Of a DNA stretch of 64,000 nucleotides, positions 1 through 9,045 are shown one piece after another. This DNA comes from Chondrinema litorale. Its GTDB lineage: Bacteria; Bacteroidota; Bacteroidia; Cytophagales; Flammeovirgaceae. The DNA is taken from positions 2,967,001 through 3,031,000 of the forward strand of contig NZ_CP111043.1 of the NCBI RefSeq assembly GCF_026250525.1. Reading direction: 5' to 3'. The translations under genes and the position numbers were made by a program. The notes under the pieces were generated by a model. The model was not told the DNA's origin, did no database searches, and saw nothing but the letters and a program-made list of their open reading frames with translations. The first letter of the stretch is position 1; each line of letters starts with the position of its first letter.

Positions 1-52
1 GAAATTAGAAATGGAATTATTGAATAAGTTTTTATTCATATAAGATATTAAG

Positions 53-81
53 AAAGTCAGCTTTTTAGCTGGCTTTTTTTT
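53..81 (+). terminator. Rho-independent terminator of a gene upstream of the window
   Basis: A 9-bp stem (53-61 with 68-76, one G-T pair) with a 6-nt loop is followed by a run of T to position 81. The T tract lies on the plus side, so it should end a plus-strand gene lying before position 1. It could also help to insulate the convergent TonB receptor gene, whose stop is at 93. Confidence 0.7.
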
Positions 82-92
82 ATGTCTATCAA

Positions 93-2729
93 TTAGAACT
101 TGAAGTTATATGTAAAAGAGGGTAGTAGTGTAAAAAGATAGAGTTTTACCGCTTCGGTTTTTGTGCGGTCTTCTTCACTCTGTCTAAAAATATAAGCGTA
201 TGTATTCTTTCTACTATAGAGATTATAAATAGAAAAGTTAAAGCTGCTTTCATTTTTCATATCAGCACTCATTTTTCTATAAAATGTGGCAGAAACATCT
301 AAACGGTGTACTGGTGGCAATCTAAAGCCATTTCTGCTGGTGTAATAAGGTACTATAAACTGGTCTTTTTCATACTTGCCAACAGGGAAACTGTAAGCGA
401 TACCAGAAGAGAAAACCCAATTTGCAGAAATATCGACATGCTTATTTACCTTATAGTTTGAGACAATTGAGATATTGTGCCTTCTATCATAAGATGTAGG
501 GTAGGGATTATTATTATTAATACCAGGAATATCTCTAATTGCTTTTGAAAGTGTATAAGAAATCCAGCCAGTAAATTGTCCTTTCTTTTTTCTAAAGAAC
601 AATTCCATGCCATAAGCGCGTGCATCACCTTTTAGAATTTCAGTTTCAAGATGGTCATTTAACAACAAGTTAGCTTGCGGCTTAAAATCTATCTGATTTC
701 GCATATTCTTATAATAGCCTTCAAGTGAAAACTCATAAGTATTGTTCTTGAAATTTCTAAAATAACCTATTGAGTACTGATCACCGATTTGAGGCTCGAT
801 ATATGGATTTACCGGAGCCCACATATCTACAGGGCTTGGTACATTGGTGTTAGACAATAAGTTTATATACTGCATGGTACGGTGGTAAGCCATCTTAATA
901 GAGCTTTTTGCGGTAAGAAAATACCTCAAAGAAACCCTTGGTTCTAATCCAGAGAAAGTATTATATCGCTCACCTCTTTTATATTCAACAGTATCAATGA
1001 TATTATCAGTTGAAGTACTTTCCGAAACCACATCATCAGTATCGTATATATATAAAACACCAGGCCCTGTATTATCATACTGTGAATAGCGTATGCCAAA
1101 TATGATTGCGAGTTTATCTGCAATCTCTTGTTGATAACTAATATATGCAGCGAGTTCACGGGTGTAAGAAGGTGAAATAGTTCTAGTATTAATAAGAGAG
1201 TTTTCGGTTAATGGTTGTACTTCACCAAAGAAAAACCGCTGTCTGCTGGCATCATAACCAAAATCTATCTGATGATTGGGGTCTATATACCAACTCATAT
1301 TTTGCTTAAAACCATATTGCCTTACATTATATCGACTACTATAAGCAAACTCTTCTTGTAAGGCGACATTTGATCTAGTTCTAAAGTAACTTCCATATAA
1401 TGTAGTGTTTAAAAAGAATTTCTTTGAAATGATGCTATTCCATCTCAATGAAGCGGTTTGATTCCCCCATGTTACATCGTATATATCACTAAAGCCAAAT
1501 CGATCTCTACCTAAATAGCTTGAGAGTGAAAGTTTATTCTTTTTAGAAAGCTTGGCATCTAGTTTTAAGTTAAGATCATAAAAGTAGAGTGCATTTGCAT
1601 TGAGAGAATTATTAGGTACTGCCTTTACAAACAAGTCTGTATAAGTTCTTCGACCACTTACAATAAAAGAAGATGAGCCTTTTTTTATGGGGCCTTCTGC
1701 AGCAATTTTGGTAGATAAACTTCCAATTCCTCCAGATACGCCAAAATCATGATAATTTCCTTCTCTCATTCGTACATCCAATACACTTGAAAGCCTAGTG
1801 CCATACATGGCAGGCATAGCACCTTTAGAGAAATCTATTTCTTTTAAGATATCAGTATTAAAAATGGAGAAAAAATTAAAAAAGTGAGACGGATTTAAAA
1901 CGGGTGCTTCATCAATTAAAATTAAGTTTTGATCGGCTCCGCCACCTCTTACAAATAAACCTGTAGAGCCTTCTGTTCCAGACTGTACACCTGGTAGTAA
2001 GTGTAGGGCTTTTATAGGATCATTTTCACCAAAAAAAGAAGGCATTTGTTTGGCTATATTTTTCTTTAGTGAAAACGTGCCAGTTTGTAAGCCACTAATA
2101 TTTAGGTCTTCTTCACTTTCTTTGTCAGTTACTAGAATTTCTTCAAGTTGAAAACTATTAGGCTTTAAAGAAAAATCGATTCGTTGGTTATGATCTAGGT
2201 TTATTGTTTTTTCTTTAATGTTGTATCCCAAATAGCTGATATATAAGTTGTATTTGTCTTTGGGCAATGTAAGAGAATAAAATCCATATAGGTTGCTTGT
2301 TATACCTGTATTTGTTCCTTTTATTAATATGCCTACACCAATAAGTTCTTCACCACTTTCTACATCAGTTATTTTTCCATTTAGTGTATAAAACTGTTGG
2401 CTTTTTACTAAGACGATACTATTATTTTTCTCTTTCCAAGTTATGTCTTTTCCTTCGTAGAAATGTTTAAATAAGTCGTTTAGTGAAATGGATTTAAAGT
2501 TTGCTTGGTAAGAGATGTTTGGAAGAATATCACTGCTATAGATAATGCTTGTATTGTATTTCTTCTCAATAAGCTTAATTGCTGTATTTTTATCTGAAGT
2601 ATTGACTTGGATTGAAGCTGTACGATCTAAAATAGTTTGAGCTTGAAGTGTGTAGCTACATGTAATTAAGCTGAGGATGAATATTTGTATAATTGTTATT
2701 AATCTAATGTAGTAAGAGTTTAAATTCAT
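93..2729 (-). CDS. TonB-dependent outer-membrane receptor with STN domain
   Basis: This is an 878-residue outer-membrane transporter that would import a ligand using TonB/ExbBD energy. A signal peptide (1-31) is followed by an STN (secretin/TonB short N-terminal) domain at about 40-108. Next come a carboxypeptidase-regulatory-like beta sandwich (about 114-185), a plug (about 196-325, with RGGGADQNLILIDEAPV) and a beta barrel that ends in a C-terminal Phe. The STN domain is the part that, in FecA-type receptors, signals to an anti-sigma factor. No FecR-like or sigma gene lies in the window, and no SusD gene either, so it is not a classical SusC/SusD pair. The substrate cannot be read from sequence. 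A candidate -7 box lies 60-67 bases before the start. Confidence 0.93.
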   Translation of the reverse strand: MNLNSYYIRLITIIQIFILSLITCSYTLQAQTILDRTASIQVNTSDKNTAIKLIEKKYNTSIIYSSDILPNISYQANFKSISLNDLFKHFYEGKDITWKEKNNSIVLVKSQQFYTLNGKITDVESGEELIGVGILIKGTNTGITSNLYGFYSLTLPKDKYNLYISYLGYNIKEKTINLDHNQRIDFSLKPNSFQLEEILVTDKESEEDLNISGLQTGTFSLKKNIAKQMPSFFGENDPIKALHLLPGVQSGTEGSTGLFVRGGGADQNLILIDEAPVLNPSHFFNFFSIFNTDILKEIDFSKGAMPAMYGTRLSSVLDVRMREGNYHDFGVSGGIGSLSTKIAAEGPIKKGSSSFIVSGRRTYTDLFVKAVPNNSLNANALYFYDLNLKLDAKLSKKNKLSLSSYLGRDRFGFSDIYDVTWGNQTASLRWNSIISKKFFLNTTLYGSYFRTRSNVALQEEFAYSSRYNVRQYGFKQNMSWYIDPNHQIDFGYDASRQRFFFGEVQPLTENSLINTRTISPSYTRELAAYISYQQEIADKLAIIFGIRYSQYDNTGPGVLYIYDTDDVVSESTSTDNIIDTVEYKRGERYNTFSGLEPRVSLRYFLTAKSSIKMAYHRTMQYINLLSNTNVPSPVDMWAPVNPYIEPQIGDQYSIGYFRNFKNNTYEFSLEGYYKNMRNQIDFKPQANLLLNDHLETEILKGDARAYGMELFFRKKKGQFTGWISYTLSKAIRDIPGINNNNPYPTSYDRRHNISIVSNYKVNKHVDISANWVFSSGIAYSFPVGKYEKDQFIVPYYTSRNGFRLPPVHRLDVSATFYRKMSADMKNESSFNFSIYNLYSRKNTYAYIFRQSEEDRTKTEAVKLYLFTLLPSFTYNFKF

Positions 2730-2788
2730 CCGAAGCTATTAATAAGTATTTGAAATAAGACGATTAGCTAGTGACTTGCTTCAGTGAA

Positions 2789-2796
2789 CAAAAATA
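2789..2796 (-). promoter_or_regulatory. Candidate Bacteroidota -7 box for the TonB receptor gene
   Basis: On the minus strand these bases read TATTTTTG, a perfect match to the Bacteroidota -7 consensus TAnnTTTG. They lie about 60 bases before the receptor start codon at 2729. No clear -33 TTG element was found at the usual 19-21 base spacing, so the call is tentative. Confidence 0.35.
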
Positions 2797-2816
2797 ACAG
2801 AAACAAAATTTCTGTA

Positions 2817-2851
2817 AAATAAAAAAACAGGCTTGATTTCAAGCCTGTTTT
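2817..2851 (-). terminator. Terminator of the TapB/DUF3108-like gene
   Basis: A perfect 12-bp stem (2824-2835 with 2840-2851) carries an ATTT loop. Read on the minus strand it is followed by a run of seven T. It lies 22 bases past the stop codon of the 241-residue secreted protein gene and before the TonB receptor promoter region. Confidence 0.8.
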
Positions 2852-2872
2852 CAATTTTTGATTTTAATATCT

Positions 2873-3598
2873 TTATTGATTGTGAAAAGCAGTTAGTTCT
2901 GTATAATAATCTAACTTTCCTTTCTTATCGTAACTTTCAGTTTTAACTATACCTGCACCTTCACTAATCCATTCAACTGTTGAGGTTTCAAACACTTTCT
3001 TTAAACCCATAATTTGTGTTTCAATTCTAGAGTCATAAGTGATTTTATAGCAATCAAAAGTACCAGCAGGAGTTGTAAGAGATTCTTTAGAAACAACTTT
3101 TCTATTTGTAATGGATGTGGATGTTCCTTTGCCCATTACAGCAGCAAGTGCCGGGTTTTCAGATTCCATTTTCATTACAAAATTTACATCATCAAGACTT
3201 GAACCTACAGACAAACTACTTGGGAAAGACATGTAATCACCTTCAAACACTATTTTTACATCTTCCATACCAGTTGCTTGTGCTGTTGGAGGAATAAAAC
3301 TGCTCATATCCATTTTAAAAACTCCATTTTCGCAAGCTAATTCAACTTCGTTTGCGTAAACTTCCTTGTCTTTTTTATCTGATATCGTAATATCTGCAAT
3401 CATTGCTTGTCCACTGCCTGTACTGCTTACAGATTTAATTATCATTTTTTGGGTGGTTTCTTCTTTTCCTTTTGCGTTGTAATGAGTGAGTTCAACCATT
3501 GTTCCTTCGGTGTAGTTGAAAAACGGGTTACAACTCTGTGCATTTAGGTTGAAAGAAATGGCTAGAAAACCAATAAATAAAATAAGTAATTGTTTCAT
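2873..3598 (-). CDS. Secreted TapB/DUF3108-like protein
   Basis: This is a 241-residue protein with a clear signal peptide (about 1-20, ending FNLNAQ). The mature part opens with a Cys-rich CNPFFNYTEGT segment and continues as a beta-rich domain. The C-terminal half contains TPAGTFDCYKITYDS and WISEGAGIVKTESYD. This pattern (a threshold 'PAGTF.CY' strand, then 'W..pG.G.Vk.E') is typical of the DUF3108-like/TapB beta-sheet family common in Bacteroidota. No biochemical role is established for such proteins and none can be read here. It is expected in the periplasm or at the cell surface. It has its own terminator, so it looks monocistronic. The family call is from memory of the motif pattern. 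Confidence 0.75.
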   Translation of the reverse strand: MKQLLILFIGFLAISFNLNAQSCNPFFNYTEGTMVELTHYNAKGKEETTQKMIIKSVSSTGSGQAMIADITISDKKDKEVYANEVELACENGVFKMDMSSFIPPTAQATGMEDVKIVFEGDYMSFPSSLSVGSSLDDVNFVMKMESENPALAAVMGKGTSTSITNRKVVSKESLTTPAGTFDCYKITYDSRIETQIMGLKKVFETSTVEWISEGAGIVKTESYDKKGKLDYYTELTAFHNQ

Positions 3599-3693
3599 AA
3601 TAGTGTCCTTTTTTAAATTTAATCTTCTGGTTTATAATCCAATTATTAATACGGAATCTATATAAAAGGTAAACACTTATTATGAAAAAATCA

Positions 3694-4617
3694 CTATTGG
3701 GCTTTTATACTGGCTAAAATTTCTCTACCACCACTATTTAAAATTTCTTCTGCCAATACCTTTCCAAGGGTTTCTGCTTCAGTTGTTTTGCCTGTTTGTT
3801 CACTTGCTATTAATTCTTTCCCATCAAGACTAATAACACCACCTTTAATTGTAATAGAATTGTTTTCAGAAATTGAAGCGCTTGCGAAAGCAGGAATACT
3901 ACAACCACCCTGTAGTTTATGTAAAAATGCTCTTTCGGCTAAAAGGCATAAGGCAGATTCAGTATGATTAATAGCATCAACAATACTTTTTTCTACCTCT
4001 GAGTCGATAGATACTGCCGCTTCTATAGCTACACTACCTTGCCCAACTGGCGGGATGTATACATCAGCAGGCAGGTGTTTAACAATCATATTGTCGTAGC
4101 CCATTCTGTGTACTCCTGCAAAAGCCAAAACTAAAGCATCACATTGGCCTTCTTGCATCTTACGAATTCTTGTTTGCAGGTTGCCACGCATGTTTACTAC
4201 TTCAGCTTCTGGCATATATTTTTTTAGCAAAGCAGTTCTTCTTACAGATGATGTACCTAATACTATTTTGTCTTTCTCGAAAAGAGCTTTGTTATCAGAG
4301 ATAATTACATCATTTACCTGTTCTCTTTCTGTAAATGCAATAATCTTGAAATGTTCTCCCAAGTCAGAAGGCATATCTTTGGCACTATGTACAGCAATGT
4401 CGATTTTACCTTCTAAGAGTTGGGTTTCAAGCTCTTCGGTAAAAATGCCTTTGCTACCTACTTTGGCGAGGCTTCTATCAAGAATTTTGTCTCCTTTGGT
4501 TTCTATAATTACTATGTTGGTTTCATAACCTGCTTTTACTAGCAGTTCTTCAACATAATAAGCCTGCCATAAAGCTAACTTGCTACCTCTTGTACCTATG
4601 TTAATTATCTTTTTCAA
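3694..4617 (-). CDS. hemC: Hydroxymethylbilane synthase (porphobilinogen deaminase)
   Basis: HemC polymerises four porphobilinogen molecules into hydroxymethylbilane in the cytoplasmic haem pathway. The 307 residues match the usual length (about 310). Visible signatures are the N-terminal GTRGSKLALWQ, the active-site HSAKDMP (Asp81), GTSSVRR at 121-127, RGNLQTR at 144-150 and the dipyrromethane-cofactor loop LQGGCSIP with Cys239. The start overlaps the end of miaA by 17 bases, so the two genes are probably co-transcribed from the miaA promoter. No other haem gene is in the window. Assignment is secure. Confidence 0.98.
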   Translation of the reverse strand: MKKIINIGTRGSKLALWQAYYVEELLVKAGYETNIVIIETKGDKILDRSLAKVGSKGIFTEELETQLLEGKIDIAVHSAKDMPSDLGEHFKIIAFTEREQVNDVIISDNKALFEKDKIVLGTSSVRRTALLKKYMPEAEVVNMRGNLQTRIRKMQEGQCDALVLAFAGVHRMGYDNMIVKHLPADVYIPPVGQGSVAIEAAVSIDSEVEKSIVDAINHTESALCLLAERAFLHKLQGGCSIPAFASASISENNSITIKGGVISLDGKELIASEQTGKTTEAETLGKVLAEEILNSGGREILASIKAQ

Positions 4618-5530
4618 TGTTCTCTTTTATGTATAGTGAAATTTCTTTTTCTTGTGATGGATGAAACCAGCTTATCTCATTATCTCTTCTAAACCAGGTC
4701 ATCTGTCGTTTTGCAAATCTACGAGTATTTCTTTTTAAGAGCCTTACAGCTTCATCCCACTCGTAGTTCCCATCAAAATAGTCGTATATTTCTTTGTAAC
4801 CCACAGTTTGTAGCGCATTGCAATCTCTGTATTGAATGTATTTCTTAGCTTCTTCCACTAAACCTGCTTCTAGCATTTTATCCATTCGTAGGTTAATTCT
4901 ATTGTAAAGCTTTTCTCGTTCTCGGCTTAATCCTACTTTAATGGTTTTAAATGGCCGCTCTTTTAAATTGGATTGTCTAAAAGAAGAATAAGTTTTACCT
5001 GTGCTTCGAATAATCTCTAATGCCCTAATAATTCTATGTGGATTTTGACTGTCTACTTTCTGAGCATACGCTAAATCTTTTTCTTTAAGTTCATTAACTA
5101 AATTTTCTAAGCCGTTATTTTTCCACTCAGTTTCTAATGCAGTTCTGATTTCTGGTAATACAGTGGGTAATTCATCAAATCCTTTGCAAACAGCGTCAAT
5201 ATACAAGCCCGAACCGCCAGATAAGAAAGCTATATTTTTATTTTTATAGATCTTATATAAGATTTCCAAAGCATCTTTTTCAAACTTTCCTGCATTATAA
5301 TTTTCAGAGAGGGATAGTATACCTGTGAAGTAATGTTTTATATCACCCATTTCTTCATGGGTGGGTCTTGCTGTTCCAATAGACAATTCCTTGTAGATTT
5401 GTCTGGAATCTGCATTCAAAACCTCTGCATCGAACTGTTTGGCGAGGTTTACAGTTAATTCAGTTTTTCCGACGGCAGTGGGTCCAACAATAACGACTAA
5501 ATAATTTTTCTGAAAATTGGCTTCCAACAT
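4601..5530 (-). CDS. miaA: tRNA dimethylallyltransferase
   Basis: MiaA transfers a dimethylallyl group to A37 of tRNAs reading UNN codons. The 309-residue protein shows the P-loop GPTAVGKT (16-23), the catalytic NADSRQIY segment (Asp41), IGTARPT and the PHRIIRALEI motif. The C-terminal TRRFAKRQMTWFRRD segment is typical of the family. It is divergent from coaX with a gap of only 43 bases. Its 3' end overlaps hemC by 17 bases, suggesting a miaA-hemC operon. Assignment is secure. Confidence 0.98.
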   Translation of the reverse strand: MLEANFQKNYLVVIVGPTAVGKTELTVNLAKQFDAEVLNADSRQIYKELSIGTARPTHEEMGDIKHYFTGILSLSENYNAGKFEKDALEILYKIYKNKNIAFLSGGSGLYIDAVCKGFDELPTVLPEIRTALETEWKNNGLENLVNELKEKDLAYAQKVDSQNPHRIIRALEIIRSTGKTYSSFRQSNLKERPFKTIKVGLSREREKLYNRINLRMDKMLEAGLVEEAKKYIQYRDCNALQTVGYKEIYDYFDGNYEWDEAVRLLKRNTRRFAKRQMTWFRRDNEISWFHPSQEKEISLYIKENIEKDN

Positions 5531-5553
5531 TTAAAATAAAATTCTTTACAACA

Positions 5554-5561
5554 CAAATTTA
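5554..5561 (-). promoter_or_regulatory. Candidate -7 box for miaA-hemC
   Basis: The minus strand reads TAAATTTG here, an exact match to TAnnTTTG. Transcription would start about 15-20 bases before the miaA start codon. No -33 TTG element is evident, and the expected place would fall inside the beginning of coaX. Confidence 0.4.
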
Positions 5562-5573
5562 ATATAAAGCTTT

Positions 5574-6293
5574 ATGAACCTAGTGATTGATGTAGGTAAT
5601 ACCAGGTTAAAAGCCGGAATCTTCCAGTCTGGCGAGTTGGTAGAAATCTGGGAAAGTAGCGATAAAGAAGAAATTTCTGCGTTTTTGAAGAAAAAAAAGC
5701 CTGCTAATACAATAATTTGCAAGGTAAATAATCAATTTGATGATATTCTTGAATATATTTGTAGTGATTCGGATGTTTATCATCTCACGCCAGAAACTCA
5801 GCTACCGATAATCAACACTTACAAATCTCCTAAGACACTCGGAATGGACAGGCTTGCTGCAGTTACAGGAGCATATGCGCTATATCCAGAGAAAAACAAC
5901 TTGGTTGTAGACTTGGGAACTTGTATAACCTACGATTTTATTACCAGTGATGGAAAATACCTTGGAGGAGGAATTTCGCCTGGAATGAAAATGAGGTTCA
6001 ATGCTATGCATAAATTTACAAATGCTTTGCCTATGGTAGAAATTGATCAAGCACCGGATTTAATTGGGTATGATACCCAGACATGTATGAAATCGGGCGT
6101 TTTTCATGGAGTTAGACTAGAATTAGAGGGGATAATTAGAGAATACCGTGAAAAATTTGTACAAATTAATGTTATTTTTTGTGGAGGAGATGCAAAATTT
6201 TTTGAAAGTAGCATAAAAGCTACCATCTTTGTAAATCAGCACCTTACTTTACAAGGTTTAAATAAAATACTAGAAGAGGAGGTAAAGGATTAA
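5574..6293 (+). CDS. coaX: Type III pantothenate kinase
   Basis: CoaX phosphorylates pantothenate in the first step of coenzyme A synthesis. The 239 residues show the ASKHA-fold signatures of the family: DVGNTRLKAG at 6-15 (phosphate loop, Asp6), GMDRLAAVTGA at 90-100 (pantothenate-binding Asp92) and VVDLGTCITYDF at 111-122 (Asp113). The GGGISPGMKMRFNAMHKFTNALP stretch is also present. It heads a short plus-strand run, followed 48 bases later by the barrel protein gene and then the TPR protein gene. That order is common in Bacteroidota (established knowledge, from memory). Confidence 0.96.
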   Translation: MNLVIDVGNTRLKAGIFQSGELVEIWESSDKEEISAFLKKKKPANTIICKVNNQFDDILEYICSDSDVYHLTPETQLPIINTYKSPKTLGMDRLAAVTGAYALYPEKNNLVVDLGTCITYDFITSDGKYLGGGISPGMKMRFNAMHKFTNALPMVEIDQAPDLIGYDTQTCMKSGVFHGVRLELEGIIREYREKFVQINVIFCGGDAKFFESSIKATIFVNQHLTLQGLNKILEEEVKD

Positions 6294-6341
6294 GTTATGG
6301 TTAGACACAGTATTTTATTCATTAAAAAAGCGACTATATAT

Positions 6342-7625
6342 ATGTCAATTAATTTAGAAAAAGTGCTAAAGGTTAAGTTTGTTTATACCATTGTATTCTT
6401 AGCTTTTGCTCAGGTTTGTTTAGGACAAGGCGGCAATTCTCCTTTTTCTATTTTGGGTATAGGTGATATTGTAAGCCAAGGAAATGTAAGAAATGATGGA
6501 ATGGGAGGAGTTGGGATTAGTAATCCGCATCCATTATATGGAAATGCTCTCAATCCAGCAAACTTGGTTTATAACCAATATACATATTTTGATGCAGGAG
6601 TTTATTCTGAGTATAAAACGATTACAGAAGGCAGTAAAGAACAAACAGACTTTGGTGGAAATATAAGTTATGTTTCTTTTGGCTTTCCTGTAAATAAAAA
6701 CTGGGTTACCAGTGCAGGTTTAAAACCATATAGTATTGTGAATTTCGAAACTTCATCAACGGAACAAATACCATCAACTTCTACCTATGTTCAGTATGAT
6801 TACGATTATAGTGGAGGGGTAAATCAGGTATATTGGTCTAACGGAGTAAGACTTTATAAAGGCTTAACAGCTGGTTTAGAGATCGCATATAATTTTGGTT
6901 CTATCACTACATCATCGTATAGTACCTTAATTAGTTCTTCAACTACTTCGAATGTTGAATTTCTAAAAAGAATAGCGGTTTCAGACTTTACATTTAAACC
7001 TGCAATCAATTACTCAGGAAAAATTAGTGAGAAAATGATTTTAAACGTGGGTGGAACTTATACTATAGGTTCTAATTTAAATGTAAAACAACACGAAGAA
7101 ATTGTTAGAAATTACTATACATCATCAGATCAGCAGTTGAGAGATACACTTACCAATAACCAAAGAGGACATATTACAATGCCTTCTGAAATAGCATTTG
7201 GTATAAGTATAGAAAAACAATATACTTATGTAATTGGTATAGATATAAGCAAGCAGTCTTGGACAGACTTTAGAGATTTTGATGGAGATGGTGATTTAAA
7301 CGATACATATACTTACAGATTAGGAGCAGAGTGGGTACCTGATATAACTTCTGTATCTAACTACTTTAAAAGAGTAGCATATAGAGCAGGGGTATCATAT
7401 CAACAGTTACCTTTTGAGGTCGATGGAGATCAGGTAGAAAAACTATCAGCTAGTGTAGGTTTTTCTTTACCGGTAAATAGAGGTTTTTCAAATTTAAATT
7501 TTGCATTTATTTATGGAACAGCGAAAGCTGGTGGTTCCAGCAACGATGTTTCAGAAGAATTTATACAATTTAAAGTCGGTCTTACAGTAAATGATCGATG
7601 GTTCGTAAGACGTAGAATTAATTAA
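6342..7625 (+). CDS. Outer-membrane barrel protein, OMPP1/FadL-like
   Basis: This is a 427-residue predicted outer-membrane beta barrel. It has the conserved N-terminal pattern of Bacteroidota FadL-like proteins (SPFSILGIGDI, then GMGGVGISN, then ALNPANLVYN). Alternating hydrophobic strands follow, and the C-terminus is basic (RRRIN). The start at 6342 was preferred because it places a normal signal peptide (VYTIVFLAFAQVCLGQ) close to the N-terminus. An in-frame ATG at 6297 has an AGGAGG sequence 14 bases upstream and would add 15 residues. Ligand is unknown. It sits between coaX and a TPR protein gene 14 bases downstream, so the three are probably one transcript. Confidence 0.85.
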   Translation: MSINLEKVLKVKFVYTIVFLAFAQVCLGQGGNSPFSILGIGDIVSQGNVRNDGMGGVGISNPHPLYGNALNPANLVYNQYTYFDAGVYSEYKTITEGSKEQTDFGGNISYVSFGFPVNKNWVTSAGLKPYSIVNFETSSTEQIPSTSTYVQYDYDYSGGVNQVYWSNGVRLYKGLTAGLEIAYNFGSITTSSYSTLISSSTTSNVEFLKRIAVSDFTFKPAINYSGKISEKMILNVGGTYTIGSNLNVKQHEEIVRNYYTSSDQQLRDTLTNNQRGHITMPSEIAFGISIEKQYTYVIGIDISKQSWTDFRDFDGDGDLNDTYTYRLGAEWVPDITSVSNYFKRVAYRAGVSYQQLPFEVDGDQVEKLSASVGFSLPVNRGFSNLNFAFIYGTAKAGGSSNDVSEEFIQFKVGLTVNDRWFVRRRIN

Positions 7626-7639
7626 AACTGAGCACAATT

Positions 7640-8983
7640 ATGAAAACATTCCCTCTGTTAGTGTTATTTGCTATTCTGTTTGCACAGACTTCTTTCGCTC
7701 AAAGCGATGGGTGTGAAGATGGATGGTGCTGGGGTTCAGATCCTGGTGCTGCAAAAGAAAAGTACGCGTTATTTTCTGATAACTTACAATTGAAAGATTA
7801 TGCTAATGCTATTGCCCCTTTTGAATGGTTGTATGATAATACACCAAATTTAAATGTGGGTTTATATATTAAAGGAGTAGATCTTTATGAGGAGTTGCTT
7901 AAAAAAGAAGAAAGCGGAGGAACAGATCCTCAAAAAATAATTGCTTACCAAGATATGATTCTAAAATTATACGATGATAGAATCAAAAACTTTGGTGAAG
8001 AGAGTGATGTATTAGAAAGAAAAGGTCGTAAGTTTTACTTCTATTATAAAGACAGAGAAGATCCTGAAAAATGGGAAAAAATGTATGATCTTTATAAAAA
8101 AATATTTGAGCTTAACGGTAAAGAGACATCAAGAACTAACTTTACATTTTACATGCTAGCTTCTGTAAACCTTGCTGCAAGGAAGAAAATTACTGAAGAG
8201 GAAATTTTAGCAGATTACGAGGCTATTTCTGCTGCTATTGAAGAAAATGAGAATGCTTCAAGTGGTTCTGAAGCTGAAAACTGGGCAGATCTACAAGGTA
8301 AAGTTGATGGTTTGTTAGCTAAGGCTGTTAAAATAGATTGTGAGTTTGTAAGAACTAAAATGGGTGATGTTCTTAAAAATAATCCAGATGATATTCAAAC
8401 AGCAAAAAGAGCTATCAAATACATGTTGAACGACAAATGTACTGATGATCCTCTTTTCTTAATTGCTGCTCAAAATGTTTATGAGCAAGAGCCAACTGCA
8501 GGTCTTGCAAGTACAATTGCTCAGAAATATCAAATCGAAAAAGATTATGATAAAGCAATTGAATGGAAAGAAAAAGGAATTGAGCTTGCTGGTGAAGACA
8601 CTGAGAAAAAAGCGGAACTTACTTACGATATTGCTTTATTAAAAAGTGTACAAGGTAAAAAAGCTGAGTCTAGAAAACTTGCAATGCAAGCTATCGAATT
8701 TGACAATAGTATTGCTGGTAAGTCTTATGAGTTAATCGGAGACTTATACATGAGAAGTAGTAGCGACTGTAGCGATCCTAACCCAGTTAAAGCAAGAGCA
8801 GTATTCTTAGCAGCTTATGATATGTATGCTAAAGCTGGAAACTCTTCTAAAATGGCTCAGGCAAGAGCTCAATTCCCATCATTGCAAGATATATTCACTA
8901 TGGGTATGGCAGAAGGTGAGTCTATCTCTGTTGGATGCTGGGTTGGAGTTAGTACTCAATTAAGAAAGAGACCAAGCGAATAA
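7640..8983 (+). CDS. Secreted tetratricopeptide-repeat protein
   Basis: The 447-residue protein begins with a signal peptide ending SFAQS. A short Cys/Trp motif (CEDGWCWGSDPG) follows, and the rest is alpha-helical with TPR-like repeats. One example is the stretch around 300-360, with DYDKAIEWKEKGIELAG and GKKAESRKLAMQAIEFD. Family members occur next to coaX and FadL-like barrel genes in many Bacteroidota. Their exact job is not established. A scaffold or envelope-biogenesis role is a guess from the neighbours. In the arrangement I recall, lptC often follows; here the run stops at a strong hairpin. Confidence 0.88.
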   Translation: MKTFPLLVLFAILFAQTSFAQSDGCEDGWCWGSDPGAAKEKYALFSDNLQLKDYANAIAPFEWLYDNTPNLNVGLYIKGVDLYEELLKKEESGGTDPQKIIAYQDMILKLYDDRIKNFGEESDVLERKGRKFYFYYKDREDPEKWEKMYDLYKKIFELNGKETSRTNFTFYMLASVNLAARKKITEEEILADYEAISAAIEENENASSGSEAENWADLQGKVDGLLAKAVKIDCEFVRTKMGDVLKNNPDDIQTAKRAIKYMLNDKCTDDPLFLIAAQNVYEQEPTAGLASTIAQKYQIEKDYDKAIEWKEKGIELAGEDTEKKAELTYDIALLKSVQGKKAESRKLAMQAIEFDNSIAGKSYELIGDLYMRSSSDCSDPNPVKARAVFLAAYDMYAKAGNSSKMAQARAQFPSLQDIFTMGMAEGESISVGCWVGVSTQLRKRPSE

Positions 8984-9012
8984 TTTTTCAGAAGGAATTA
9001 TAAAATATATAT

Positions 9013-9045
9013 AAGCGGTTAGTAGTAATACTAATCGCTTTTTTT
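9013..9045 (+). terminator. Terminator after the coaX-OMP-TPR run
   Basis: A 12-bp stem (9013-9024 with 9029-9040, one G-T pair) with a GTAA loop is followed by T to 9045. It lies 30 bases after the TPR gene stop. It overlaps the 3' end of the convergent permease gene, whose stop codon is inside the stem. Confidence 0.85.

Noticed and set aside
93..2729. SusC/SusD polysaccharide-use locus
   Set aside because: No SusD-like lipoprotein or glycoside hydrolase gene is present and the receptor is of the STN/CarboxypepD type rather than a long SusC.
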